Assembly (NCBI RefSeq): GCF_024266705.1
Contig: NZ_CP100756.1
Location: forward strand, 3,162,001-3,226,000
DNA: 64,000 nt
DNA from: Natrinema gelatinilyticum
GTDB lineage: Archaea > Halobacteriota > Halobacteria > Halobacteriales > Natrialbaceae
Reading direction: 5' to 3'
A model generated the notes under the pieces. It was not told where the DNA came from and made no database searches. It was given only the letters and a program-made list of their open reading frames with translations. Positions 51,621 to 59,788 of this stretch are shown in pieces. Positions within the stretch are counted from its first letter, which is position 1, and each line of letters begins with the position of its first letter. The position numbers and the translations under genes are program-made.

Positions 51621-51892
51621 ATTTTGTCTGATGCGAGCCTCCATCAAAACTGCTTGGGTTCTTTTATTCCGACGGGAACGGAGCCGATTCGGCCTCGTTC
51701 CCTCGATTTGCTGAAAATCAATCGGGAAAAAAGAGCAAGCCGAATTCGGGTTCACTCGATCACGAGTATAATTTGTGCCGACCGATCGTTCGAACGCTGA
51801 ACACCCTGCGTACGCCAATCGAACTTCTATAAGTGATCTGTGAATTCAGGAGTGATGATGCGCCACGTCTATCGTGGCGTCTTTCATTAGCA

Positions 51893-51899
51893 CTTTATA
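51893..51899 (+). promoter_or_regulatory. TATA box of the CNNM gene
   Basis: TTTATAT lies 25-31 bases before the ATG at 51924, fixing that ATG as the start of a leaderless transcript and excluding the in-frame ATG 21 bases upstream. Confidence 0.6.
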
Positions 51900-51923
51900 T
51901 CCTTGGGCCGAACGGCCGAAGTA

Positions 51924-53000
51924 ATGGATTCGCTCGTCATTGGGGGAAGACTGATAGCAGGCGGGTTGCTCATACTAGCGAATGCTTTCTTTGTCGCTAT
52001 CGAGTTCGCGCTGACTCGCGCTCGTCAGTTCACCGAGGAGGAATTCGTCCGTGGTGACCCGAAACTCGAGCGAGCGTGGGAGATGACGGACAATCTCGAG
52101 ATTTATCTCACCACGTGTCAGGTGGGTATTACGGCCTCGAGCATCGCGGTGGGGATCGTGGCCGAACCGGCATTGGCCGCAATCTTCGAGCCGCTGTTCG
52201 AGAACACAATACTGGCCACCATCGGAAGTGGGGCAATTCTTGCCTTCCTGATCATCAACCTCGTCCACCTCACCCACGGCGAGCAGACGCCGACGTATCT
52301 TGGTGTCGAGCGGTCGCGGATGGTCTGTCGATACGGTGCCGCTCCGTTGTACTGGTTTCACTGGATCATCTCGCCGCTCATCACGATCGGCGACGGCGTC
52401 GCGAAATGGACGCTCAGGCTCTTCGGGATCGAGATGACTGGCGCGTGGCTCGAGACCGAAGAGGACGTCATCGAATCCCGTGCTGACCTCCGAAACCGAC
52501 TCGGATCGATTCTCGAAGAGGGCGACCTCCCGGACGAGCGACGTGAAGAGATCATGAACGCGTTCCAGATCGGCGAACAGTCGATCCGCGACGTGATGGT
52601 CGGGTCGGAGGAAATCGTCGCGGTGTCGACGGACGACGACGCCGAGTCAAACCTCGAAAAAATGGCGGAACGGCCCCAGACGCGGTATCCGCTGGTCGGT
52701 GCCGACCTGACCGACTTTCGGGGAATCGTCTACACACCGGTCTTCCTCAGACACCGCGAGGAACTCGCCGACGGCGACCTCGACTTCGCTGAACTGGCTG
52801 CGCCGCCGATGACGCTCTCACCCGACACCGACGTGAGCGACGCGGTCGACCAGTTCCAGGCGGAAAAGCAGGAACTGGCGCTCGTGATCGAAGACGGCGA
52901 GGTCGTCGGACTCGTCACGATCACCGACTTGCTCGAGGCGGTGATGGGTGACATCGAGGACCCGCTCGATTTGGAACGGCTCGAAACGGCCGAACGCTGA
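51924..53000 (+). CDS. CNNM/CorC-type membrane protein with CBS pair
   Basis: A 358-residue protein. The N-terminal CNNM domain has three to four helices (AGGLLILANAFFVAIEFALT, CQVGITASSIAVGIVAEPAL, AILAFLIINLVHLTHGEQTP) with the family motif ALxRxRQ. After LRNRLGSILEEGDLPDERRE come two CBS domains (VMVGSEEIVAVSTDDDAESN; MTLSPDTDVSDAVDQFQAEK to VVGLVTITDLLEAVMGDIED). Homologues export Mg2+ or Na+-coupled divalent cations; no CorC_HlyC domain follows, so it is a short form. Confidence 0.88.
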   Translation: MDSLVIGGRLIAGGLLILANAFFVAIEFALTRARQFTEEEFVRGDPKLERAWEMTDNLEIYLTTCQVGITASSIAVGIVAEPALAAIFEPLFENTILATIGSGAILAFLIINLVHLTHGEQTPTYLGVERSRMVCRYGAAPLYWFHWIISPLITIGDGVAKWTLRLFGIEMTGAWLETEEDVIESRADLRNRLGSILEEGDLPDERREEIMNAFQIGEQSIRDVMVGSEEIVAVSTDDDAESNLEKMAERPQTRYPLVGADLTDFRGIVYTPVFLRHREELADGDLDFAELAAPPMTLSPDTDVSDAVDQFQAEKQELALVIEDGEVVGLVTITDLLEAVMGDIEDPLDLERLETAER

Positions 53001-53118
53001 ACTGGACTGCCGACCGCGGGTCGGTACGTCGTCGATCGCTCCGCGATTTCGCCCGAGGATAACCCACCGCGCAAAACCACGGCGTCCGTTTTTGTTCATC
53101 GCCCCAAAACGGGGACCC

Positions 53119-53550
53119 ATGCACGACGATATTTTGGTCCCGACCGACGGCAGCGACGCGAGCGCGGTGGCCGTCGACGAGGCCATAGAAATCGCAGATC
53201 GGGAACAGACCACAGTCCACTTCCTCCACGTCGTCGACGCCGGCACAGAAATGTCCGCAGGAGCGTCGGGATCGATCGCCCCGCAGCTCACGGAGTCACT
53301 CGAAGCGCAAGCCGAATCTGCGCTGGATGAGGCCGCGAATCGCGCAGATCGGGCGGGCGTGAACTACGATCGAACGACCCTCGAGGGCGATCCGCACGAG
53401 GTGATCGCCGAGTACAGCACCGGACACGACATCGACCTCATCGTCATGGGTGCCAGCGGTCGATCGGGTTTGAAAGAACACCTTCTCGGGAGTACGACCG
53501 ACCGCGTGGTGCGAACGGTCGAGACGTCGGTGCTGATCGCACGCCCCTGA
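53119..53550 (+). CDS. Universal stress protein (UspA family)
   Basis: A 143-residue ATP-binding-type USP. DILVPTDGSDASAVAVDEAI opens the Rossmann-like fold and IVMGASGRSGLKEHLLGSTT has the G-x2-G-x9-G(S/T) nucleotide loop, ending VVRTVETSVLIARP. The ATG at 53119 (MHDDILVPTDG) is the canonical start. Dimeric stress-linked nucleotide sensor; one of many in haloarchaea. Confidence 0.93.
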   Translation: MHDDILVPTDGSDASAVAVDEAIEIADREQTTVHFLHVVDAGTEMSAGASGSIAPQLTESLEAQAESALDEAANRADRAGVNYDRTTLEGDPHEVIAEYSTGHDIDLIVMGASGRSGLKEHLLGSTTDRVVRTVETSVLIARP

Positions 53551-53596
53551 ACAAGCAGAGCGGCGAGCAGGAACGGACACAGCGTGCTGGACCGCT

Positions 53597-55012
53597 TCAG
53601 TCGTCTTGGCCGAGAATGCCGCGTTCGGTCATTTTCCGGGAGTCGAGCACTTCGTTGGCTTCCTCCTCGTCTAGGTACCCTTTCTCGAGGACGACCTCGC
53701 GGACTGTCTTCCCTTCCTTGAGCGCGGTCTTTGCGACCTCGCTGGCCTTATCGTAGCCGATGTGGACGTTGAGCGAGGTTGCCATCGCCATCGACTGTTC
53801 GACGCGGTCCTGGCAGTACTCCTCGTTGGCCTCGAGTTTCCGCACGAAGCGCTCGCCGAAGACCTGACTCGCGTTCGAGATGAGTTCCGCAGACTCGAGG
53901 AAGTTGTGTGCGAGGACGGGTTTGTAGAGGTTAAGGTCGATCTGGCCCTCCGCCGCGCCGGCCGAGACGGCGGCGTCGTTGCCGACGACCTGTTTGTGAA
54001 CCTGGTTGACGGCCTCGGCGACGACGGGGTTGATCTTGCCGGGCATGATCGAGGAGCCGGGCTGGTTCTCGGGCTGTTCGATCTCGCCAAGCCCGTTGCG
54101 CGGCCCGGAGGCCAGCAGGCGGAGGTCGTTGGCGATTTTGTTCAACGATCCGGCGACGGTCCGCAGCGCACCGTGGGCCTCGGACATCGCGTCGTGGGCG
54201 GCCTGCGCCTCGAAGTGGTCGTCAGCTTCGCGGAACTGAACACCCGTCTCCTTCGTGATGTACTCGGCCGCGCGGCCGGGGAACTCGGGGTGCGTGTTCA
54301 GCCCGGTCCCGGTCGCGGTCCCACCGAGCGCGAGTTCGCTGAGGTGGTCACGGACCTTGTCGACGCGGGCCAGCCCCTTCTCGACCTGCGTACGGTAGCC
54401 GCCGAACTCCTGGCCGAGCGTGACCGGGGTGGCATCCTGCAGGTGCGTCCGGCCCGTCTTCACGACGTCGTCGAATTCCGTTTGTTTCTCCTCGAGTGCT
54501 TCGCGGAGCATATCGAGTGCGGGGATGACGTCCTTCTCGACGGCCTCGAGGGAAGCGACGTGCATCGCGGTCGGGATGACGTCGTTGGACGACTGGCCGT
54601 AGTTGACGTGGTCGTTGGGGTGGACGACGCGGTCGCCGATTTCCGCGTCCATGATTTCGGCGGCGCGGTTGGCGATGACCTCGTTTGCGTTCATGTTCGA
54701 GGAGGTTCCGGATCCGGTCTGGAAGACGTCGACCGGGAACTGATCGTCGTGTTCACCGGCGATAACCTCGTCGGCGGCCTCGATAATCGCCTCGGCGACG
54801 TCGTCGTCGACCAGACCGAGGTCGCGGTTGGCTTGCGCAGCGGCCTTCTTGACGACGCCGAGCGCGCGGACGAATCGGCGGCTGAACGTGATCCCGGAGA
54901 TGGGAAAGTTCTGGATCGCACGCTGCGTCTGGGCCCCCCAATACGCGTCTGCGGGAACCTCCATCTCGCCGAGGCTGTCCTCCTCGATTCGGTAGTCGTC
55001 TCCGTCTGCCAT
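53597..55012 (-). CDS. fumC: Fumarate hydratase, class II
   Basis: A 471-residue tetrameric fumarase of the TCA cycle. The signature GSSIMPGKINPVVAEAVNQV is present, together with TGSGTSSNMNANEVIANRA, HPNDHVNYGQSSNDVIPTAM and TGRTHLQDATPVTLGQEF. Length and motifs are normal; oxygen-stable and iron-free unlike class I. It lies between UspA and the second PH-domain pair, probably monocistronic. Confidence 0.96.
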   Translation of the reverse strand: MADGDDYRIEEDSLGEMEVPADAYWGAQTQRAIQNFPISGITFSRRFVRALGVVKKAAAQANRDLGLVDDDVAEAIIEAADEVIAGEHDDQFPVDVFQTGSGTSSNMNANEVIANRAAEIMDAEIGDRVVHPNDHVNYGQSSNDVIPTAMHVASLEAVEKDVIPALDMLREALEEKQTEFDDVVKTGRTHLQDATPVTLGQEFGGYRTQVEKGLARVDKVRDHLSELALGGTATGTGLNTHPEFPGRAAEYITKETGVQFREADDHFEAQAAHDAMSEAHGALRTVAGSLNKIANDLRLLASGPRNGLGEIEQPENQPGSSIMPGKINPVVAEAVNQVHKQVVGNDAAVSAGAAEGQIDLNLYKPVLAHNFLESAELISNASQVFGERFVRKLEANEEYCQDRVEQSMAMATSLNVHIGYDKASEVAKTALKEGKTVREVVLEKGYLDEEEANEVLDSRKMTERGILGQDD

Positions 55013-55031
55013 AGCGAAGGGTTGGAGGCGG

Positions 55032-56636
55032 TCAGGTAAAATCCACCGAAAGCCCGATATCGTCTGACTGAACGCGCTCGCGCAGAGCCGACTGAAGTCG
55101 TTCCCGGCCCGTGCAGTGAACCTCGCGAGCCGTCTCGAGGTGGATGTCGTCGATCGACGGGGTTCCCCAAGCGAACGTCCGCGAACTGGCGGTGTCGACG
55201 GCGAGCGACGCCAGCCCGAGTCGACGCTGGAAAATCGAGCGCTGCGTCGAGACCGTCTGGATTCGATAGTACGGAACGACGGTCGTCCGGCGCTTCCAGA
55301 ACCCGCTTTTAATCACGAGATGGTCCTCGCCGACGAAGTAGCCCAGATTGACGTATTTCAGATGGGCAGCGGGCGGAACGACGACGAAGGCGACCACGGA
55401 GAGGTACCAGCGGTCGACGGTCGAAACCCGCGTGAGTCCGAGTGCGGCCACAACGATGACGCAGGCGAGTAGCGAGTACCGAACGAGATAGCGTCGACGG
55501 GCCAGCGTCGGCGGTCGACGAAACGCGGGCGTTTCCACGCCGGTTATGTTTTCGGCGAACCGGTAGATGCGATCCGATTCCGCGAGCGGGACGGCCGACT
55601 GGCTGGCGCTACCCACGTCGGGACCGTAGCCGGCAGTTTCGACCCATAAACCGGCGTAGCCGACCAGTCGCTGAAGCGGGTTCTCCGTAACCGTGACCGA
55701 CTGGACCTTCTCGGCGGGGATCGAACCGCTGTAGCGTTGGATCAGCCCGCGCTCGTAGACGAAGTCCTCACCAGCTCGTCCCAGCCGGAATCCGTGGTAG
55801 TTCGCGATTGTATAGAGCGCGCTCGAGACGTACGTCGCGCCGACCCACTGGAGGATCGTCACCCCGATCAACACGAGAAGGGGACCGACGGCTGCGCCGT
55901 CAATCGCTTCCGGACCGCCGAGTGGCTGGGCTGCCAGCAAGACGAACGCTGGTACCAGCCCCGAGCCGGAATCAGCGCCTTGAAGGAACAGCAGTATCGC
56001 GACCGGGAAGACGGCCGCGCCCCATCTGAACGATGTCAGTGCGTAGACCAGGAGTTCCTTCAATTCGAGTTCGAACAGGAGAACCGGTCCGCCCTCGTCT
56101 CGAGGGCGGTCAGCCGAGGTGAGTTCGTCGACGCCAGGGGCGTCGGATGCGTCGGCTGTGGTCGATCGGCCGGCCTCACCGGTCGTCCCATCGTCGATTG
56201 CTGCCGTTCGCCGACGGATTTCCGATCGAAGCCGCTCGGCCTCGTCTTCGCTCACAAAGTTCAGTGTGGCTTCCGTCTCGCCGCCGCCGGCGGTTTCGAT
56301 CGAAACGACGGCGAGCCCCAGGATTCGCTGGACGATACCCTGGGCAACGTCGACGTTCTGAACGCGGCGATACGGTATCTCTCGAGATCGCCGAGAGAAA
56401 ACGCCGGAAGTGACGTCGAACGTGCTTGACGTGATCTCGTACGTAAATCGGTAATAGTAGACGATCCCGTATCCGATCCCGGCGACGAGACCGAGAGGGG
56501 ACAGCACGAACAACAGATCGATATCGATGTCGAAGATGCTGGATCCGACTCCCACGAGAAACAATGGGATCGACAATCCGGTCACCCCTCGCTGGAGGGC
56601 CAGCGTCACGGCGCTGAGCGGATGTAAGCGATTCAT
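55032..56636 (-). CDS. YdbT-like membrane protein with bacterial PH domains (pair 2, long subunit)
   Basis: A 534-residue paralogue of the protein at 49077-50669 with the same order: TM pair, PH domain 1 (FTYEITSSTFDVTSGVFSRR, YRRVQNVDVAQGIVQRILGL, SIETAGGGETEATLNFVSED), TM pair, PH domain 2 (FRLGRAGEDFVYERGLIQRY, GSIPAEKVQSVTVTENPLQR) and PH domain 3 (KSGFWKRRTTVVPYYRIQTV). Between PH1 and the second TM pair is an acidic linker of variable length. One base separates it from the short subunit upstream. Confidence 0.87.
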   Translation of the reverse strand: MNRLHPLSAVTLALQRGVTGLSIPLFLVGVGSSIFDIDIDLLFVLSPLGLVAGIGYGIVYYYRFTYEITSSTFDVTSGVFSRRSREIPYRRVQNVDVAQGIVQRILGLAVVSIETAGGGETEATLNFVSEDEAERLRSEIRRRTAAIDDGTTGEAGRSTTADASDAPGVDELTSADRPRDEGGPVLLFELELKELLVYALTSFRWGAAVFPVAILLFLQGADSGSGLVPAFVLLAAQPLGGPEAIDGAAVGPLLVLIGVTILQWVGATYVSSALYTIANYHGFRLGRAGEDFVYERGLIQRYSGSIPAEKVQSVTVTENPLQRLVGYAGLWVETAGYGPDVGSASQSAVPLAESDRIYRFAENITGVETPAFRRPPTLARRRYLVRYSLLACVIVVAALGLTRVSTVDRWYLSVVAFVVVPPAAHLKYVNLGYFVGEDHLVIKSGFWKRRTTVVPYYRIQTVSTQRSIFQRRLGLASLAVDTASSRTFAWGTPSIDDIHLETAREVHCTGRERLQSALRERVQSDDIGLSVDFT

Positions 56637-56637
56637 C

Positions 56638-57099
56638 TCAAACGGCGTCCTCTCCCCCGCTCTCGACGGCCAGTTCGCGAAGCGTATCCTGCAAACTTCG
56701 GGCTCGAGACGGCGTCAAACCCGGTATTCGAACATCTGCGTTCCGGGAACCGGCCGTGTAGACGACGACGCTCGAGAGTCCCAGCGCCCGTTCGATCGGA
56801 CCGAATTGCGTATCGACGTGCTGTACCCGGACGAACGGGACGGCAGTTTCGACGATGGTGACGACGCCTCGCTCGAGGTAGAGTGCGTCGTCTTGTAGCT
56901 CGAACCGCCAGATCTGATAGAGTCGGACGGCGTAGACGCCACCGAGGGCGAACCCGAGGAGGACGACCACGACCACGACGGACGTTGGAACGGTGACGAG
57001 CCACACGTCGACCGCGGCGAGGCCGACACCGAGGAGAGCAGCGACGAGAGCGCCCCGGGCGATCCAGAGCAATCTAATGCGGGGATGAAGTGATTCCAT
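56638..57099 (-). CDS. YdbS-like membrane PH-domain protein (pair 2, short subunit)
   Basis: A 153-residue paralogue of 50666-51154. Two helices (WIARGALVAALLGVGLAAVD, VVVVVVLLGFALGGVYAVRL) precede one bPH2 domain (IWRFELQDDALYLERGVVTI, VETAVPFVRVQHVDTQFGPI, ERALGLSSVVVYTAGSRNAD, VRIPGLTPSRARSLQDTLRE). It heads the two-gene operon. Confidence 0.87.
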   Translation of the reverse strand: MESLHPRIRLLWIARGALVAALLGVGLAAVDVWLVTVPTSVVVVVVLLGFALGGVYAVRLYQIWRFELQDDALYLERGVVTIVETAVPFVRVQHVDTQFGPIERALGLSSVVVYTAGSRNADVRIPGLTPSRARSLQDTLRELAVESGGEDAV

Positions 57100-57311
57100 A
57101 TCCTCAATGTGTCAGTACCAGTGGATAAAGCTACGGTTCCGCCGGTTTGAATCGGCAGAAGAGAACGAGCGATCCACGAGCGAGGTAATTCCATCCGAAC
57201 GGCCAGTCAGCGCGTGCTCGGATTGTGAAACGCGACCCTCAGTCTCAAGGGCGGTCGTCAGTGCTGCCGGGTGTGAGCGCTCGCGGCGAGCAGTCAATCG
57301 TGTGACGAAGG

Positions 57312-57318
57312 TATTTAT
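57312..57318 (+). promoter_or_regulatory. TATA box of the enoyl-CoA hydratase gene
   Basis: TATTTAT lies 29-35 bases before the ATG at 57347 and supports that start over the longer open frame, whose upstream part lacks crotonase similarity. Confidence 0.55.
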
Positions 57319-57346
57319 CACGGTCTCTGATCAACGGTTCTCCCAC

Positions 57347-58159
57347 ATGGCTTCAGATACGTCAGAGACGGATCAGTGGGAGAACGTCGAAGTCAGTCGC
57401 GATGGTCACGTCGGCCGAATCACGCTCTCACGTCCCGAGGCGATGAACACGTTCAGTACCGGACTCGCACAGGATCTCGATGCGGCCCTTCACACGCTCG
57501 ACGAGGATCCCGACACACGGGCGATCGTCGTCGAGGGGGCGGGCAAGACGTTCTCAGCCGGGATCGATCTCTCAGAACACGGCGACCACGAGGCCAAATC
57601 GGAGTACGAAGAGTGGGTGACGCGGATGGAAGAACCGTTCCATACGCTGACCGAGATGCGGACGCCCGTGGTTGCCGCTGCCCACGGCCATGCGGCCGCC
57701 AACGGGATTGGTCTGGTCGCTGCCTGCGATCTTGCAGTGGCCGACGAGGGAACACAATTCGGGGCCACGGCCCCGAAAGTCGGCCTCTTTTGCATGGGGC
57801 CTGCGGTGCCGTTGATGAACGCACTCAACAGAAAGCGCTGTCTCGAACTCATTCTGACCGGCGAACTGATCGACGCGGAGACGGCTCTCGAGTGGGGCTT
57901 GATCAATCGCGTGGTCCCCGAAGGCGACCATCTGGAAACGGCGATGGAACTTGCGGAAACGATGGCGTCGAAGAGCCCCACGGCGGTACAGATGGGAAAG
58001 CGAGCGTTCTACGAGATGGTCGAACTGGACTACGACGACGCGCTCGAGTACTCGAACGAGCGATTCGCCGCCCTTTGTACGACGGACGATGCACACGCCG
58101 GGATCGAGGCCTTCCTCGACGGGGAACCGCTCTCGGCCGATGAGTGGCCCGAAACGTAA
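57347..58159 (+). CDS. Enoyl-CoA hydratase/isomerase family protein
   Basis: A 270-residue crotonase-fold enzyme. GHVGRITLSRPEAMNTFSTG is the N-terminal strand, GKTFSAGIDLSEHG the first oxyanion loop, HGHAAANGIGLVAACDLAVA the second, and FGATAPKVGLFCMGPAVPLM carries the active-site stretch where canonical hydratases have Glu (EVxLG); here the position reads KVGLF, so the exact reaction is open. The C-terminal trimerisation helix is present. Likely fatty-acid or aromatic-acid CoA metabolism. Confidence 0.85.
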   Translation: MASDTSETDQWENVEVSRDGHVGRITLSRPEAMNTFSTGLAQDLDAALHTLDEDPDTRAIVVEGAGKTFSAGIDLSEHGDHEAKSEYEEWVTRMEEPFHTLTEMRTPVVAAAHGHAAANGIGLVAACDLAVADEGTQFGATAPKVGLFCMGPAVPLMNALNRKRCLELILTGELIDAETALEWGLINRVVPEGDHLETAMELAETMASKSPTAVQMGKRAFYEMVELDYDDALEYSNERFAALCTTDDAHAGIEAFLDGEPLSADEWPET

Positions 58160-58204
58160 CGGTCCCCTTCTCCGCGGGAGACGGAACCGAACTCGCGGTC
58201 CCGG

Positions 58205-58465
58205 TTACCCGTCTACCTCGAGGTCGTCGTACTCAGCGGGCGTGTAGGTCGAGAGTTCCAGGGCGTGGATGTCGGTCGTCATGTGTTCGCCGAGACTGTC
58301 GTAGACTTTCTGATGCTGTTGAACCAGCGGCAGGCCCTCGAACGCGGGTGAGACGACCGTCGCGGCGAGGTGGTCCTCGTCGTGTTCGTCGCGCGCGTGC
58401 GTGACAGTTGCCTCGGCGTTCTCGAGATTCGATTCGATGAGTTCCTCGACAGCGGTCGGATTCAT
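58205..58465 (-). CDS. BolA family protein
   Basis: An 86-residue BolA-like protein. VEELIESNLENAEATVTHAR, LAATVVSPAFEGLPLVQQHQ and VYDSLGEHMTTDIHALELST show the class II KH-like fold, with the conserved H (QQHQ) and the terminal ALEL(S/T)T(Y/L)TP. BolA proteins partner with monothiol glutaredoxins in iron-sulfur trafficking; the NifU-type scaffold gene just upstream on the same strand fits that. Confidence 0.92.
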   Translation of the reverse strand: MNPTAVEELIESNLENAEATVTHARDEHDEDHLAATVVSPAFEGLPLVQQHQKVYDSLGEHMTTDIHALELSTYTPAEYDDLEVDG

Positions 58466-58550
58466 ACTGGAGGGTTCGTCGCTCGAGGCAAAAGCGCCGC
58501 GGTCGCGGCAGCGGATTGCGACACGGCCGACGCCCGGACCGATGGTTCGC

Positions 58551-58877
58551 TCAGAACGGGGTATCCGGCGGCACGTCGCGGCCCGAGGATCCCTGATCGG
58601 CCAATCCGTCGAGTCCGGTACTGACCGAAACGTGGTCGATCGCGTCGATCTCCGTCGGCAGCCGCTGTTGAATCGCGTGAGTCGTCATCGGGCTGATCCC
58701 ACAACCGCTGCACGCCCCGCTGAGATTGATCGAAACGCGGCGCTCGTCGAGATCGATCTCGGTGATCGAAGAATCACCGCCGTGCATCTCGATCTGGGGG
58801 AAGTTCCGCCGGAGAAACAGCGAAACGTCTTCGCGGACGGCATCTTCGGTAGATGGCTCCTGGTCGGACTCGTTCAT
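58551..58877 (-). CDS. NifU C-terminal domain iron-sulfur scaffold
   Basis: A 108-residue Nfu-type protein. VREDVSLFLRRNFPQIEMHG leads to VSINLSGACSGCGISPMTTH with the cluster CxxC, then AIQQRLPTEIDAIDHVSV. It has no N-terminal IscU domain, so it is a late carrier for [4Fe-4S] targets such as the ferredoxin subunit in this window. It lies 85 bp upstream of bolA and may be co-transcribed with it. Confidence 0.93.
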   Translation of the reverse strand: MNESDQEPSTEDAVREDVSLFLRRNFPQIEMHGGDSSITEIDLDERRVSINLSGACSGCGISPMTTHAIQQRLPTEIDAIDHVSVSTGLDGLADQGSSGRDVPPDTPF

Positions 58878-58974
58878 AGGCGCACGGAGGGCCTACAGCA
58901 GTTTATACTATCGGTCGAACTGGTTCACGTTTTTCTCCGAAGACCGGGGTATCCCGTCGAGTCGATTCAGGAGG

Positions 58975-59064
58975 TCTGATACGGTCTGCTGTACCGATGT
59001 ACCGGTGCAACCACAGGACGGTCGCGGTTGCACCGGCAATGACGTACAATAGTCCGTATGAGGT
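58975..59064 (-). repeat. Palindromic dispersed repeat R1, copy b
   Basis: A perfect inner stem CCGGTGCAACC (59002-59012)/GGTTGCACCGG (59026-59036) is enclosed by GTAC/GTAC (58999-59002, 59044-59047) and ATACGG (58979-58984)/CCGTAT (59054-59059). It matches 6386-6471 in reverse orientation, except that the loop ACAGGACGGTCGC runs in the same direction in both copies. A 74-codon minus-strand frame crosses it but is not called, because the inverted loop destroys amino-acid conservation. Confidence 0.8.
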
Positions 59065-59137
59065 GACGTGATTCTGCGAGCCACGGTGCGGATTCGATGA
59101 CGGCGAATTTATACTGACTGGTGACACCGTCCACGAT

Positions 59138-59662
59138 ATGTCACTGGCAGCCGAGACGCGCCTGGCGGTCGATCGTCATCCGTTCCTCCTGACCGCGCTG
59201 CGGGCCGGCGTCGTCAACTATACCGCCGCTGCCCGCTATCTCGATGTCGACGGCGAAACTGATGCGATTGCCACGGCGCTCCGTCGGTACGCAGACGAAT
59301 TGCCTGCGTACGAGACCGAGTCGCGGGACGTTCGTGTCCGGATGGAAAGTGGGATCGAACCGCTCGAGAGAGACGAGGACGGAGGCGGGTCGAGACATTC
59401 GAGCGGGGACGCGCTCGTCGCCGTAGGCGAGAGTTCCTTCGGCCCTGGCGGCGGCGATAGAACCGCAATTCTGGCGACTGGTGACGTCGATACGGCCGGT
59501 CTCGCGGCCGTGCTCGAACGCCTGTCTCTCGAGGGAATTTCGCCGGAGGCGACAGCGATGTCACACGAGACGCTGGTCATCGTGGTCAGACGACGAGAGA
59601 GCGCGAACGCACTGCGGGCGGTCGAAAGTGCACTCGAGTGTGTCGGTACACGTCTCGAGTAG
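59138..59662 (+). CDS. ACT-like haloarchaeal protein, DUF7523-type
   Basis: A 174-residue protein. The N-terminal helix-turn region (VDRHPFLLTALRAGVVNYTA, AARYLDVDGETDAIATALRR) resembles a small HTH, and the C-terminal part (TAILATGDVDTAGLAAVLER, ISPEATAMSHETLVIVVRR) an ACT-like regulatory fold. Such proteins are conserved next to housekeeping genes in haloarchaea, function unknown. It precedes cysS with a 26-bp tandem duplication in the gap. Confidence 0.75.
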   Translation: MSLAAETRLAVDRHPFLLTALRAGVVNYTAAARYLDVDGETDAIATALRRYADELPAYETESRDVRVRMESGIEPLERDEDGGGSRHSSGDALVAVGESSFGPGGGDRTAILATGDVDTAGLAAVLERLSLEGISPEATAMSHETLVIVVRRRESANALRAVESALECVGTRLE

Positions 59663-59668
59663 CGATTA

Positions 59669-59720
59669 CGAAATTGGAACCGCACACAGCCTTCCGAAAT
59701 TGGAACCGCACACAGCCTTC
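59669..59720. repeat. Perfect 26-bp tandem duplication upstream of cysS
   Basis: CGAAATTGGAACCGCACACA followed by GCCTTC occurs at 59669-59694 and is repeated base for base at 59695-59720. The exact identity implies a recent event. It lies about 70-120 bases before the cysS start, upstream of its TATA-like CTTTAAC (59758-59764). Confidence 0.85.
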
Positions 59721-59788
59721 GGCCGAGTCAGACACCGCGTTCGGGCGTCATCACACGCTTTAACTGTCGTCCGAGGCAAGTGAGCGTC

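Noticed and set aside
53762..55039. A 425-codon plus-strand frame opposite fumC
   Set aside because: High-GC third-position bias opens the antisense frame; fumC is unambiguous.
58903..59127. A 74-codon minus-strand frame with a TM-like stretch LLYVIAGATATVLWLHRYIG, whose tail recurs in a frame near 6331
   Set aside because: The similarity is caused by DNA repeat R1. The flipped core changes the central residues to TPEGRAR in the other copy, so protein-level conservation fails exactly where the helix would be.
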